Shown: piece by piece, positions 44,215-52,585 of the stretch
Layout: each line of letters begins with the position of its first letter
Numbering within the stretch: the first letter of the stretch is position 1
NCBI GenBank assembly: GCA_036275915.1
Contig: DASUCV010000010.1
Coordinates: forward strand, 122,535 to 186,534
Direction: 5' to 3'
From: Candidatus Polarisedimenticolaceae bacterium
GTDB taxonomy: Bacteria > Acidobacteriota > Polarisedimenticolia > Polarisedimenticolales > DASRJG01
Length of the DNA: 64,000 nt
Position numbers and translations under genes: made by a program
Notes under the pieces: generated by a model
Databases searched by the model: none
Seen by the model: the letters and a program-made list of their open reading frames with translations, nothing else
What the model was told of the DNA's origin: nothing

Positions 44215-46002
44215 TCAGTGGCGGGATGACGCGGCGGCGAGGGCGGGAGCCGGGGCGAGCCACGCGTCCCGCAGCGCGATCTGCTCGGCCGTAGCACCTT
44301 CGCGCGAGACGATCGTGGCCACGTCCGCGGGGGGCTCCGCGAGCGTGATGGGGATCTCGATCAGCTCGTCGCGGCGGAAGACGGCGAGCTTCGCCACGGC
44401 GCCGGCGGATCGCTCGGAGAGCCGGGGCGCGAAGCGCGTCTCGTCGACCCGTTGGCCGTCGATGGCGACGATCTCGTCGCCGGCGTAGAGACCCGCGGCG
44501 GCGGCGGGGCCGTCCGCCCGCACCGAGGAGACGAAGAGACGATGTCCCTCGGCGCGCGTCGCCACCCCGATCCACGCGCCACGCTCCGCCTCGGTGCCGC
44601 CGCGGCGGCTCCAGCCGAGCTTCAGGCCGGCCGCGCCCAGGATCTCGTCGTAGTCGAGCTCCGTCGTGCCGGCGACGTAGCGCTCGAAGAACCTGCGGAA
44701 GACGCCGTCGCGCTCGCCGGCGACCTTTTCGACCGCGGCCTGGAACCCTTCGGGCTCGTCGAACCCCGCATCGTCGAGCGTCGCTTGCTTCGCGAGGTGG
44801 CGGATGACGTCGTCGAGCGCGAGCTTGCGCGCGGTCGCGGCGCGGATCGTGAGATCGAGCAGCATCGCGACGATCGAGCCCTTGAGGTAGTACGAGATGC
44901 TCGAGTTCGTGCTGTTCTCGTCCGGACGATACAGCTTGATCCAGGCGTCGAAGCTCGACTGCTCGAGCGACTGGTGCGCGCGGCCCGGCTGCGCGTGAAG
45001 CGTCGCGATCTCCTCCGCGACGCGCTCGAGGAATCGCTCCTTCGGGTAGATCTTCGCCGCGAGGAGGAATCGCTTCTCGTAGTAGGTCGTGATCCCTTCC
45101 ATCGTCCAGAGCTGGCGCGTGTGGTTCTCGCGCCGGTAGTCGAACGGCCCGAGCGGCTGCGGGCGCACGCGCTTGACGTTCCAGACATGGAACAGCTCGT
45201 GGCTCACGAGCTCGAGGAACCGCTCGTACGAGGCGCGCGGCCGGAAGCCGAAGCGGTCGGCGAGGAAGACGGCGCTGTTGCGGTGCTCGAGGCCGCCCCG
45301 CCCGGCGGCGAGGTGATGGATGAACGTGTAGTGCTTGTAGGGGAGGCCGCCGAAGAAGCTCTTCTGCGCCGTGACGATCGCCTTCGTGTCCTCGACGAGG
45401 CGCCCTTCGTCCTCGTTCCCGCGTCCCCAGATCGCGATCCGATGCTGGACGCCGTCGACGTCGAAGGTGAGCAGCCGGTGCGTTCCGCACTCGACCGGGC
45501 AGTCGACCAGCTCGTCGTAGTCCCTCGCGCGGAAACGGAAGATGCCGTTCCCGCCCCCCATGGCCTCGAGCCCCGTCGCGACCTGCCACTTCGGCGGCGC
45601 TTGGATCTCGAGCGTGATCGCGTCGCCGGTGCGTCCCGGGACGAACATGAAGAGGCCCGCGCCGTTCCCGAACCCGTGCGTGCCGTCGAGATGGCACGTT
45701 CGCACGGTGAGATCGTGCGCGAAGACCTTGTAGGTGATCTTGGTGCGCCCGTGGAGCAGCGTCTCGACGCGCCACGCGTCCTTCGCCGTCTTCTCCCAGC
45801 GCGCGGCGTGACCGTCGGTCTCCGCCGAGAACTCCTGCACGTGCCGTGCGTACTCGCGGATCATGTACGAGCCCGGCGTCCACGACGGCATGACGAGATC
45901 GAGGCGTGGCTCGCTCCACCCGTCGATCGTGATCGTGACCTCGAAGAGGTGGCTGTGCGGGCGCGGCATGGCGAGCACGTACCCGATGCGGGGACCGTTC
46001 AA
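44215..46002 (-). CDS. M61-family peptidase with PDZ domain
   Basis: A 595-residue protein of the glycyl-aminopeptidase family: an N-terminal beta domain (LVMPSWTPGSYMIREYARHV), a thermolysin-like core with SHELFHVWNVKR (HExxH) and TMEGITTYYE giving the third ligand, and a PDZ-like domain near the C-terminus (ADGPAAAAGLYAGDEIVAIDG). The TTG at 46002 is preferred: GGAGGG precedes it, it overlaps the ridA stop (TTGA), and it gives the usual N-terminus; the ATG at 45969 is an alternative. No signal peptide is obvious. Confidence 0.9.
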   Translation of the reverse strand: MNGPRIGYVLAMPRPHSHLFEVTITIDGWSEPRLDLVMPSWTPGSYMIREYARHVQEFSAETDGHAARWEKTAKDAWRVETLLHGRTKITYKVFAHDLTVRTCHLDGTHGFGNGAGLFMFVPGRTGDAITLEIQAPPKWQVATGLEAMGGGNGIFRFRARDYDELVDCPVECGTHRLLTFDVDGVQHRIAIWGRGNEDEGRLVEDTKAIVTAQKSFFGGLPYKHYTFIHHLAAGRGGLEHRNSAVFLADRFGFRPRASYERFLELVSHELFHVWNVKRVRPQPLGPFDYRRENHTRQLWTMEGITTYYEKRFLLAAKIYPKERFLERVAEEIATLHAQPGRAHQSLEQSSFDAWIKLYRPDENSTNSSISYYLKGSIVAMLLDLTIRAATARKLALDDVIRHLAKQATLDDAGFDEPEGFQAAVEKVAGERDGVFRRFFERYVAGTTELDYDEILGAAGLKLGWSRRGGTEAERGAWIGVATRAEGHRLFVSSVRADGPAAAAGLYAGDEIVAIDGQRVDETRFAPRLSERSAGAVAKLAVFRRDELIEIPITLAEPPADVATIVSREGATAEQIALRDAWLAPAPALAAASSRH

Positions 46003-46397
46003 GGGGCGCCCTCCGGGGCGACGGCCGTCGCCTCGATCTCGACCAGAAGCTCGGGACGCACGAGAGATGCCACTTGGACGAGCGTCGATGCCGGCCTCAC
46101 ATCGCGAAAAACCTCGCCGTGCGCCCTTCCGACCTCTTCCCAGCGCGCGATGTCGGTAACGAACATGCGGGTCCGGATGACGTCTCCGAAACCGGCGCCG
46201 GCCTCGGCGAGCGCCTTCCCGATCTTTTCCAGGACGTACTGGGCCTGCCGGTAAGGATCGTTCAAGCCGACGACGTCGCCCTTCTCGTCGACCGCCGCCG
46301 TCCCCGCGACCTCGATCAGGTTCCCGACGCGCACCGCGCGCGAGTAGCCGACCGTCTTTTCCCACGAGACGCCGGACGAGACGTTGCGCCGGCTCAT
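45999..46397 (-). CDS. RidA/YjgF family enamine/imine deaminase
   Basis: A 132-residue protein of the Rid family that hydrolyses reactive enamines such as 2-aminoacrylate. It shows GNLIEVAGTAAVDEKGDVVG, AQYVLEKIGKALAEAGAGF, VIRTRMFVTDI and the closing VEIEATAVAP. It resembles a Rid1-7 subgroup rather than RidA proper because the RVEIE..A arginine appears as LLVEIEATA. It is translationally coupled at both ends (ATGA with the acetyltransferase, TTGA with the M61 peptidase). Confidence 0.9.
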   Translation of the reverse strand: MSRRNVSSGVSWEKTVGYSRAVRVGNLIEVAGTAAVDEKGDVVGLNDPYRQAQYVLEKIGKALAEAGAGFGDVIRTRMFVTDIARWEEVGRAHGEVFRDVRPASTLVQVASLVRPELLVEIEATAVAPEGAP

Positions 46398-46963
46398 CGC
46401 GCGGCCGCCTTACGCCGGACGATCGGCCGCGACTTCGATCGCCGCGCGACCTCGCGGAACCCGGCTTGCTCGAACGCGGAGAACAGCCCGGTGTGAACGA
46501 AAGCGCCCGGCTGCGGCTTGTTCGCGTCGGTGGGATAGCCCTCGAGCAAGCGACCTCCTTGCCGGCCCACCCACCGCGCGGCTTCTTTCAGCAACGCGAC
46601 CGACACCCCACGTTTGCGCCAGTCGCGCCTCACGAAGAAGCACGTCACCGACCATACAGGCTTCTCATCGACCGGGGCAAGGATCTTCGACCGCGCGAGC
46701 CTGGAAAAATTCTCCCGCGGCTCGACGGCGCACCAGCCGATCGCCTCGTCGCCCGCGTACGCGAGCAACCCCGGCGGCGGCCCCTTCGCCACGCGCGCCT
46801 TCATCATCTTCTTCGTCGTCTCGCCCTTCTTCGCCTGCCACTCCGACTGGCCCATGTGCCACCAGAGGCACCAGCAGCCGGCGCACGCGCCGTTCGCGCC
46901 GAAGAGCGTCTCGAAGTCCCGCCAGCGGTCGGGGGTGAGGGGATGGATTGCGAGGGTCTTCAT
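46394..46963 (-). CDS. GNAT-family N-acetyltransferase
   Basis: A 189-residue GNAT protein with an N-terminal cysteine/tryptophan motif (GCWCLWWHMG) and the acetyl-CoA loop FVRRDWRKRGVSVALLKEA. This CWCLWW subgroup is common in actinobacteria and acidobacteria; its substrate is unknown. Start and stop overlap both neighbours by 4 nt, so it belongs to the eight-gene unit that begins at 50689. Confidence 0.87.
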   Translation of the reverse strand: MKTLAIHPLTPDRWRDFETLFGANGACAGCWCLWWHMGQSEWQAKKGETTKKMMKARVAKGPPPGLLAYAGDEAIGWCAVEPRENFSRLARSKILAPVDEKPVWSVTCFFVRRDWRKRGVSVALLKEAARWVGRQGGRLLEGYPTDANKPQPGAFVHTGLFSAFEQAGFREVARRSKSRPIVRRKAAAR

Positions 46964-47706
46964 TGACTACGAAAGTCCACGCGGACGGTCAAGTACACGG
47001 CGACCGGTTTGCCGTATTGCATCGCGGGCTGGTAGATCCACTGGAGAACCGCCTTCGTCGCCGGCTCGATGAACGCGGGAGCCGTGGCTGAGAGCGGGAC
47101 GCAGGATTCGACTCGTCCACACACATTGATGTGACACTGCAAAACGGCGCTGCCCGGCCCTCGCCGGACCAGGTCGCCGGAGAACTCCGGCTCGACCTTG
47201 CGCACGTTCGCCGGAAGCTGAACCTCGGCGTTCCGGTCCTCGGACGGCGATGGCTCCTCTTTCGGAGGCTCGCACCTCAGGGCGGCGTCAATCAGATCCT
47301 GTGTGGATCGGAAAGTCACATCGGTCGTCCACCACACTGCGACCGGAACGCCGTTGCGAGTTGCGGGGGCGTAGTGACGCGATGACATCAACTCACGCGC
47401 GACGCGCTCGAGGCTCGATCTCGAGCTGTCGACGATGATCATCTTCCTGATCTCGCCCTGGGTGTCGACGAGAAGCTTCAGAGTCACCGTGCCGGAAGGA
47501 GTGTCGGGTCGCGTCGCGTGACTCTCCGAGCGCAAGGTAGGCGGTTCGATGCCCGGCCCGACCGTGACCGCCTCGCGCTCGAGCGCCTTGAGCTCGGCGG
47601 TCTTGGCGAACGAGGGGACGAGTGAAGCCGTCACCGCGACGAATGCCAACGCAGTCGCTGTATTGAAGATCGAACGCATGGCCGGAGAGTAACGGGCGGA
47701 ACTCAT
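46960..47706 (-). CDS. Secreted double TonB_C-like protein, paralogue 1
   Basis: A 248-residue exported protein, fourth of the paralogues in transcription order. The conserved core starts VTVGPGIEPP; two TonB_C-like units follow (GTVTLKLLVDTQGEI...PVAVWWTTDVTF and AVLQCHINVCGRVESC...KPVAVYLTVRVDF). The cysteine set (LRCEPP, then LQCHINVCGRVESC) is kept. It lacks the cytosolic helix and Pro-rich linker of real TonB. The ATG at 47706 overlaps the upstream stop (ATGA); an internal ATG at 47679 also begins a good signal peptide. Confidence 0.8.
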   Translation of the reverse strand: MSSARYSPAMRSIFNTATALAFVAVTASLVPSFAKTAELKALEREAVTVGPGIEPPTLRSESHATRPDTPSGTVTLKLLVDTQGEIRKMIIVDSSRSSLERVARELMSSRHYAPATRNGVPVAVWWTTDVTFRSTQDLIDAALRCEPPKEEPSPSEDRNAEVQLPANVRKVEPEFSGDLVRRGPGSAVLQCHINVCGRVESCVPLSATAPAFIEPATKAVLQWIYQPAMQYGKPVAVYLTVRVDFRSQ

Positions 47707-48407
47707 AATTCAAAGGTGATCGTCAACGTGAAGTAGACCGGAATCGGCTTGCCTCCGCGATGGGCCGGACGATAGAGGCGCTCGCGCGCCGCGGTGATCG
47801 CGGGGTCGACGTACTCGTTTCCCGACGATGCCAGAACCTTGCAGTCATCGACTTGGCCGCAAGCATCGATGACACAGGCGAGTTTCGCGAAGCCGTCCCC
47901 ACGCTTGCGAATCGCCGTAGTGGTCGGCGGGGCGGCGTCGCGGATGAGGATCGGCAGCGTGATCGATGCATCGCCCGCCGGATCGACGGGGGCGCTCGTC
48001 TCGATCTTCGAAGGATCGCACGCGAGGATCGACGCGAACTCCGCCTCCGCCGAAACGAAGGTTACGGTCTCGGTCCACCAGACGGCGACGGGTGAGGCAT
48101 CGCGCATCGCCGGTTGGAACTTCGCGCCGCTGAGCAGCTCGCGCGCGCGGCTCTTCAGGCGAGCATCGGTCGACGTCAGGATCTTGACCTTGCGAACGAC
48201 ACCGTCGGCGTCGAGAAGCAGGCGCGCGGTCACGGTGCCGGTCAAGTCCGACGGAACGGCGTCGAACGGTATCGTCATCGTCCGGCCGGGCTTCGGCGGC
48301 TCGATTCCCGGCCCCACCTCGATCGCTTCCTTGTCGACGCGCGACGCGACGGCGACCCCCGGAATGAGAGCAAGCGACAGGGCGAGCGCGACTCTCAATC
48401 GAACCAC
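47703..48407 (-). CDS. Secreted double TonB_C-like protein, paralogue 2
   Basis: A 234-residue exported protein. The GTG at 48407 has GGAGGG 5 nt upstream and starts a signal peptide (MVRLRVALALSLALIPGVAVA, in two parts around 48360-48407). Core IEVGPGIEPPK, first unit GTVTARLLLDADGVV...PVAVWWTETVTF, second unit LACVIDACGQVDDC...KPIPVYFTLTITF. Cysteines match the paralogues. The start codon lies inside the remnant dehydrogenase tail at 48395-48532, which supplies the ribosome-binding site. Confidence 0.8.
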   Translation of the reverse strand: MVRLRVALALSLALIPGVAVASRVDKEAIEVGPGIEPPKPGRTMTIPFDAVPSDLTGTVTARLLLDADGVVRKVKILTSTDARLKSRARELLSGAKFQPAMRDASPVAVWWTETVTFVSAEAEFASILACDPSKIETSAPVDPAGDASITLPILIRDAAPPTTTAIRKRGDGFAKLACVIDACGQVDDCKVLASSGNEYVDPAITAARERLYRPAHRGGKPIPVYFTLTITFEL

Positions 48408-48532
48408 TTGTCCCTCCCCACGATGCGATCGACGACGCCGGCCGGTAGGAAGTGAACGAGCTTCGTGAACGCCGCCATCGGCCACGGGAAGTCATAGACG
48501 CGGCGCTTGGCGCGGATCGAGTGAGGGGTCAT
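48395..48532 (-). pseudogene. Duplicated 3' fragment of the neighbouring short-chain dehydrogenase gene
   Basis: A 45-codon open frame whose last 36 residues match the dehydrogenase C-terminus (49227-49988) at 32 positions; RRVYDFPWPMAAFTKLVHF versus RRVYNFPLPMAAFTKLVHF shows it. By eye the last 100 nt differ at about 8 positions. It opens with an ATG overlapping the upstream stop (ATGA), ends 13 nt inside the next gene, and lacks the Rossmann and catalytic parts. It is a relic of a tandem duplication, perhaps kept as a coupling leader. Confidence 0.85.
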
Positions 48533-49239
48533 CGAACTTTGAAATCCACACGGATGGTGAAGTAGACCGCGATCGGTTTCCCGTCCTGCGTGGCGGGACG
48601 ATAGAGCCACTGGAGCACGGCGTGCTCGGCCGCCTCGGTGTAATCGGGACCCGATGACTGGACGGCCTTGCAGTCCTTCACGCGCCCGCATCGATCGATG
48701 ATGCACTGGAGGTTGGCGTAGCCGTTGCCCAGACGGCGGATCTTGCTCGACATCAGGGGGGCGACGCTGCGTACCCGAGTCGGGAGCTCCGTCGCCCCGT
48801 TCGGCTCCGACGGGACCGCATCATCAATGCTGTCCGGATCACATTTCAGCGTGGCCTCGATCTGCGGTTCGGCCGGGAGAAATTGCAACCGGATCGTCCA
48901 CCAAACGGCCACCGGCTTCCCGTCCTTCTTCGCCGGATCGTAGTGACGCGAGAACATGACGTCGCGCGCGAGGTCTTCGAGGCTCGCGTCCGATGCCTCG
49001 ACGATCGTCACCCTGCGAACCTCTCCGCTAGCGTCGACGAGCGCCTTGACGGTGACCGTGCCCGAAACTTTTTCCGGCTGTGGCCGTTGCGACTCCATTC
49101 GAAGTGTCGGGGGGTCGATGCCGGGGCCGACGGCGATTGCCTCACGCTCGATCGCCTCGACATCCACTGGATCGGCGAACGTCGGCGCCAACACCAAGAA
49201 CGCTGCGAATGCGCACGAGACGACTCTCAATCGAACCAC
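48529..49239 (-). CDS. Secreted double TonB_C-like protein, paralogue 3
   Basis: A 236-residue exported protein with a signal peptide (VRLRVVSCAFAAFLVLAPTFA, split at 49180). Core IAVGPGIDPP (35-44). Two TonB_C-like units at about 58-118 and 173-235, each ending xPVAVWW/xPIAVYFTIRVDF. Cysteines at 133, 179, 184 and 190 (LKCDP; LQCIIDRCGRVKDC) recur in all four paralogues and suggest two disulfides. The GTG at 49239 lies 13 nt inside the dehydrogenase gene, whose GGGAGGGACAG provides the ribosome-binding site. Confidence 0.8.
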   Translation of the reverse strand: MVRLRVVSCAFAAFLVLAPTFADPVDVEAIEREAIAVGPGIDPPTLRMESQRPQPEKVSGTVTVKALVDASGEVRRVTIVEASDASLEDLARDVMFSRHYDPAKKDGKPVAVWWTIRLQFLPAEPQIEATLKCDPDSIDDAVPSEPNGATELPTRVRSVAPLMSSKIRRLGNGYANLQCIIDRCGRVKDCKAVQSSGPDYTEAAEHAVLQWLYRPATQDGKPIAVYFTIRVDFKVR

Positions 49240-49988
49240 CTGTCCCTCCCCACGATGCGATCGACGAGTCCCGCCGGCAGGAAGTGGACGAGCTTCGTGA
49301 ACGCCGCCATCGGCAGCGGGAAGTTGTATACCCGACGTCGGTTTCGGATCGCGCGGAGGATGCGGCGCGCGGCCTCGTCGGACTCCAATAGGAACGGCAT
49401 CGGGTGCGTGTTCTTCGATGTCATCGGCGTGCGGATGAAGCCGGGGCAGATCGTGGTGACGAACACTCCGCGCGGACGCACTTCCGCGCGCACACCTTCG
49501 AGGAACGAGTTCAGCGCGGCCTTGCTGGCGCCGTACGCCTGAGTCTCGGGAAGGCCTCGATAGGCGGCCAGGCTCGAGATGCCGACGATGTGCCCGGCGC
49601 CGCGACTGATCATTCCGGGGAGCACCGCTTCGACCGCGTAGACCGCACCCAAGAGGTTGGTCCTGATCGTGTCTTCGAATGCCGCCGCGTCGAACTCCTT
49701 CAAGGGCATCGCTTGCCCGATGCCGGCGTTCGCGATCAGGAGATCGATCGGCCCCAGATCGCGCTCGGCCTGGGCGGCGGCCGCGTGCACGGCGCAACGG
49801 TCGCGCACGTCCGCGACGAGGGGAAGCGCGGTCCCGCCGTGGTCGCGGATCTCCGCCACGAGCCCATCGAGCAGGTCGCCGCGGCGGGCGACGCAGGCGA
49901 CCTTCGTGCCTTGGTCGGCGAGCTGGCGGGCGAGCGACCGGCCAATGCCGCTCGAGGCGCCGGTGACGAGTGCGACGGCGTAGGTCAC
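49227..49988 (-). CDS. Short-chain dehydrogenase/reductase
   Basis: A 253-residue classical SDR: VTGASSGIGRSLARQLA for the nucleotide, NAGIGQ, catalytic Ser in GISSLAAYRG, and Tyr/Lys in AYGASKAALNSF. The loop CPGFIRTPMT and the C-terminal PLPMAAFTKLVHFLPAGLVDRI resemble SDRs acting on lipid or hydrophobic alcohols. The GTG start shares a base with the upstream stop (TAGTG). It sits between paralogues 4 and 3 of the double TonB_C family and is the source of the duplicated tail fragment. Confidence 0.9.
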   Translation of the reverse strand: MTYAVALVTGASSGIGRSLARQLADQGTKVACVARRGDLLDGLVAEIRDHGGTALPLVADVRDRCAVHAAAAQAERDLGPIDLLIANAGIGQAMPLKEFDAAAFEDTIRTNLLGAVYAVEAVLPGMISRGAGHIVGISSLAAYRGLPETQAYGASKAALNSFLEGVRAEVRPRGVFVTTICPGFIRTPMTSKNTHPMPFLLESDEAARRILRAIRNRRRVYNFPLPMAAFTKLVHFLPAGLVDRIVGRDRWFD

Positions 49989-50689
49989 TAGCGGAAGCGG
50001 ATGTCGATGCGGAACGTATAGAACACGGCGACCGCCTCGCCATGGCGTCGCGCGGGGCTGAACAGCGCTCGGCCGGCCGCCGACCGCGCGGCTTCCTCGT
50101 ATTCGGGTCCGGAGCTGTTCAAAGCGTCGCAATCGTGCACGTGACCGCAAGTATCGACGACACATTGGAGAGTGACCGATCCGGGTTTCCGGTGCATCGC
50201 GGCCGTTGTCTCCACGATTGCAGGTCGGACGGCCACAGGAACCTCCACGTCGGTCATGTCGGTCAGCGGCTGACCCGGCGGAATCGCTTCATGGCACGCC
50301 TCGATCGATTCCAGCTCATCCGACTCCGACTTGAATCGCAGCGTCTCCTTCCACCACACGGCGACGGGGTGCCCGTCACGACGCGCGGGCTCGAACTTGC
50401 GAGAGGTCATCATCTGTTGGGCCAATGCAGCGAGGCGAGGATCCGAGGCTTCGACGATCTCCACCTTTTCGACGTCGCCATCGACTCCGATCAACGCGCG
50501 CACGACGGCGGCACCGGCAGTCGCAGCGAAGAGCTTCGCGGGGAGGTAGGAACCCATCGCAGGTTTCGGCGGGTCGACTCCCGGCCCGACCTCGATCGGC
50601 TCGTTCTCCGGCTTCGGCTGGCCGCCGCCTGCGATGGCCGGGCCGGCGATCAGCAGCAGTCCCAGGAGCAGAATGGTCGGTCGCGGCAT
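49988..50689 (-). CDS. Secreted double TonB_C-like protein, paralogue 4
   Basis: A 233-residue exported protein and the most diverged of the four; first gene of the minus-strand unit. Signal peptide MPRPTILLLGLLLIAGPAIA, core IEVGPGVDPPKP, first unit AAVVRALIGVDGDVEK...HPVAVWWKETLRF, second unit VTLQCVVDTCGHVHDC...EAVAVFYTFRIDIRF. Cysteines are conserved, including ACHEA. No membrane anchor beyond the signal. It shares the promoter region 50690-50805 with the small plus-strand gene. Confidence 0.8.
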   Translation of the reverse strand: MPRPTILLLGLLLIAGPAIAGGGQPKPENEPIEVGPGVDPPKPAMGSYLPAKLFAATAGAAVVRALIGVDGDVEKVEIVEASDPRLAALAQQMMTSRKFEPARRDGHPVAVWWKETLRFKSESDELESIEACHEAIPPGQPLTDMTDVEVPVAVRPAIVETTAAMHRKPGSVTLQCVVDTCGHVHDCDALNSSGPEYEEAARSAAGRALFSPARRHGEAVAVFYTFRIDIRFR

Positions 50690-50805
50690 GGAACCCTCAG
50701 CGTGGAGTCATCTTAACGGTAGGGAAACCCCGGTGGGCGGAAACGTGGCGGTACGTGAGCGCCGCGCCCACAATCCGTTTCGAGGGGGCTCGTTGGAGGT
50801 CTCCC

Positions 50806-51012
50806 ATGAGACACCGAGCCTTGCTCCCGGACAGGGACAACTCCAAGACGACGTCCCTCGTGTCCGACAGGGTCGGCGACCGCTTCTACCTCAGGGAGAT
50901 CTGGGGAGTGGAGAACAGCGGCCGCGAAGTGAAGCGCGCCGGAGATAGCGAGCGACAACACCTCGCCGCGAGCGAGGTCGTGATCAGGCTAGATCAGAAG
51001 CGCGCGGGCTGA
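50806..51012 (+). CDS. Small hypothetical protein (68 residues)
   Basis: An ATG preceded by GGAGG at 5-nt spacing opens a 68-codon frame with the G/C-rich third positions of its neighbours. The product is basic and hydrophilic (VGDRFYLREIWGVENSGREV, then a charged tail ending LDQKRAG). No family recognised and no membrane segment. It is divergent from the double TonB_C operon and convergent with the AmpG-like gene 10 nt away. Confidence 0.5.
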   Translation: MRHRALLPDRDNSKTTSLVSDRVGDRFYLREIWGVENSGREVKRAGDSERQHLAASEVVIRLDQKRAG

Positions 51013-51022
51013 CCCTTCGAGA

Positions 51023-52585
51023 TCAAGATGCCGGAACGGTTCTCTTCGCCGCCAGCACCGCGGCGGTGAAGAGGCCGCCGATCGCTCCCACGCTGAAGAG
51101 CCCGGCGAGGCGCACGACGTCGCCGGGACTGTCCAGGCTCACGAGGTCCAGGAGCGGCCGCGCGAGATCGAACGGCAGCGGAGGCGTCGCACGCATTCCC
51201 TTCAACGCGCCGAGCACGGCCGTCATCAGCGTCGCGCCGAGAAAGACGGCGACCCCTGCGCCGACGCCCGCGAACGTCAGCGCGCGCGTGGTGATGGGCT
51301 CGGCGCCCCCACGCGCCTCGGCCTGCAGGTCGGGCTCGGCGCCGCCGAGAGGGGCGAAGCGTCTCAGGAGCAGCAGACCGGGGATCCCGGCGGCGACGGA
51401 GAGCCAGAAGTACGCCACCCAGCCGACGGCGTCGACGACGATGCCGCAGATCGGGCCGGAGATGATGCGAGGAAGAGCGAAGAGGCTCGACATCAGCGAG
51501 TACTGGGTTGCGGAGAAGCGTTTCGACGTGAGGCGCAGCAGCAGAACCGAGAATGCCCCGGTGCCCATCCCCGAAGCGAGGGTCTCGAGCCCCGTCGCCG
51601 AGAGCATGAGGATGCGATTCGGAGCGCTCATCGCGACCGCGACGTAGCCGATGTTGACGAGCGATTGGATGATGCCGAAGATCCAGAGGGCGCGGCCGAC
51701 ACCGACGGCGGTCGTCAGCACGCCCCCGAAGAGGGCGCCGACCGCCGTCGAGGCCCAGGTGACGAGGCCCAGGACGACGCCGCGGTCGATCTCGTTGTAG
51801 CCCATGTCGTGGAGGAACGGCCGGAGGAGCGCGTTCGCCATGACGTCGGAGAGCTTGTAGCAGAGAACGAAGCCGAGGATCTGGAGCGCGAGTGGGCGCG
51901 AGAGGAAGCCGACGAACGGCTGCCACACCGCCTCCCGCAGCGTTCGCGGGGGCGCCGCCGGCTCCTCCGGCTTCGGCGCGAACGAGGTCGCCACGATGAG
52001 GACGAGGAACAGGACCGCGATGACGACGAGGACGAGCGGCCACGACGTCCACGCGGCGAAGGTGATCGCGAAGGCGCCGGCGAGGCGCATCGCCATGAAG
52101 TAAGACGCGGTCCGGAAGCCGGCGGCGACGCCTTGCTCCTCGGGGCGCAGGACGTCGACGGCGTACGCGTCGACCGCGATGTCCTGGGTCGCGGCGGCGA
52201 AGGCGATGGCGAGCGCGAGGGCGCCGATGACGAAGGGCGCGTCCGGGTGGCGTGCGACACCCGCGAGCGCGAGCGTCGTCGCGAAGAGCCCGACCTGCGC
52301 GATCGCGGCCCAGCCGCGGCGCCGGCCGAGGAACGGGGGAACGTACCGGTCGAGGAGAGGCGCCCACAGCACCTTGAACGACCACGGCGCCTGCGCGAGC
52401 GTGATGAGTCCGACGACCTTGAGGTCGACGCCGATCGACCGCATCCAGTCGGGGATCGCGACGTAGACGAGCCCCAGGGGGAGACCCGAGGCGAAGGACA
52501 TGACCGCGACGGAGGCGGTCCGCCACGACCGCATCGCCAGGACGATCGCGCGGAGACCTTTCGCCGGCGGGGACGCGCCCGTCAA
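51023..52585 (-). CDS. AmpG-like major facilitator permease
   Basis: A 12-14 helix MFS protein of about 520 residues. SFASGLPLGLVYVAIPDWM, the charged loop FLGRRRGWA, and AATQDIAVDAYAVDVL are signatures of the AmpG/acetyl-CoA transporter group. In Gram-negatives AmpG imports anhydromuropeptides for cell-wall recycling. The TTG at 52585 overlaps the upstream stop (TTGA) and gives a family-like amphipathic start; the ATG at 52534 (503 residues) is the alternative. The exact substrate is inferred. Confidence 0.87.
   Translation of the reverse strand: MTGASPPAKGLRAIVLAMRSWRTASVAVMSFASGLPLGLVYVAIPDWMRSIGVDLKVVGLITLAQAPWSFKVLWAPLLDRYVPPFLGRRRGWAAIAQVGLFATTLALAGVARHPDAPFVIGALALAIAFAAATQDIAVDAYAVDVLRPEEQGVAAGFRTASYFMAMRLAGAFAITFAAWTSWPLVLVVIAVLFLVLIVATSFAPKPEEPAAPPRTLREAVWQPFVGFLSRPLALQILGFVLCYKLSDVMANALLRPFLHDMGYNEIDRGVVLGLVTWASTAVGALFGGVLTTAVGVGRALWIFGIIQSLVNIGYVAVAMSAPNRILMLSATGLETLASGMGTGAFSVLLLRLTSKRFSATQYSLMSSLFALPRIISGPICGIVVDAVGWVAYFWLSVAAGIPGLLLLRRFAPLGGAEPDLQAEARGGAEPITTRALTFAGVGAGVAVFLGATLMTAVLGALKGMRATPPLPFDLARPLLDLVSLDSPGDVVRLAGLFSVGAIGGLFTAAVLAAKRTVPAS

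Noticed and set aside
44215..50689. A mobile or phage-derived island
   Set aside because: No integrase, transposase, tRNA border or composition break; local tandem duplication explains the paralogues.
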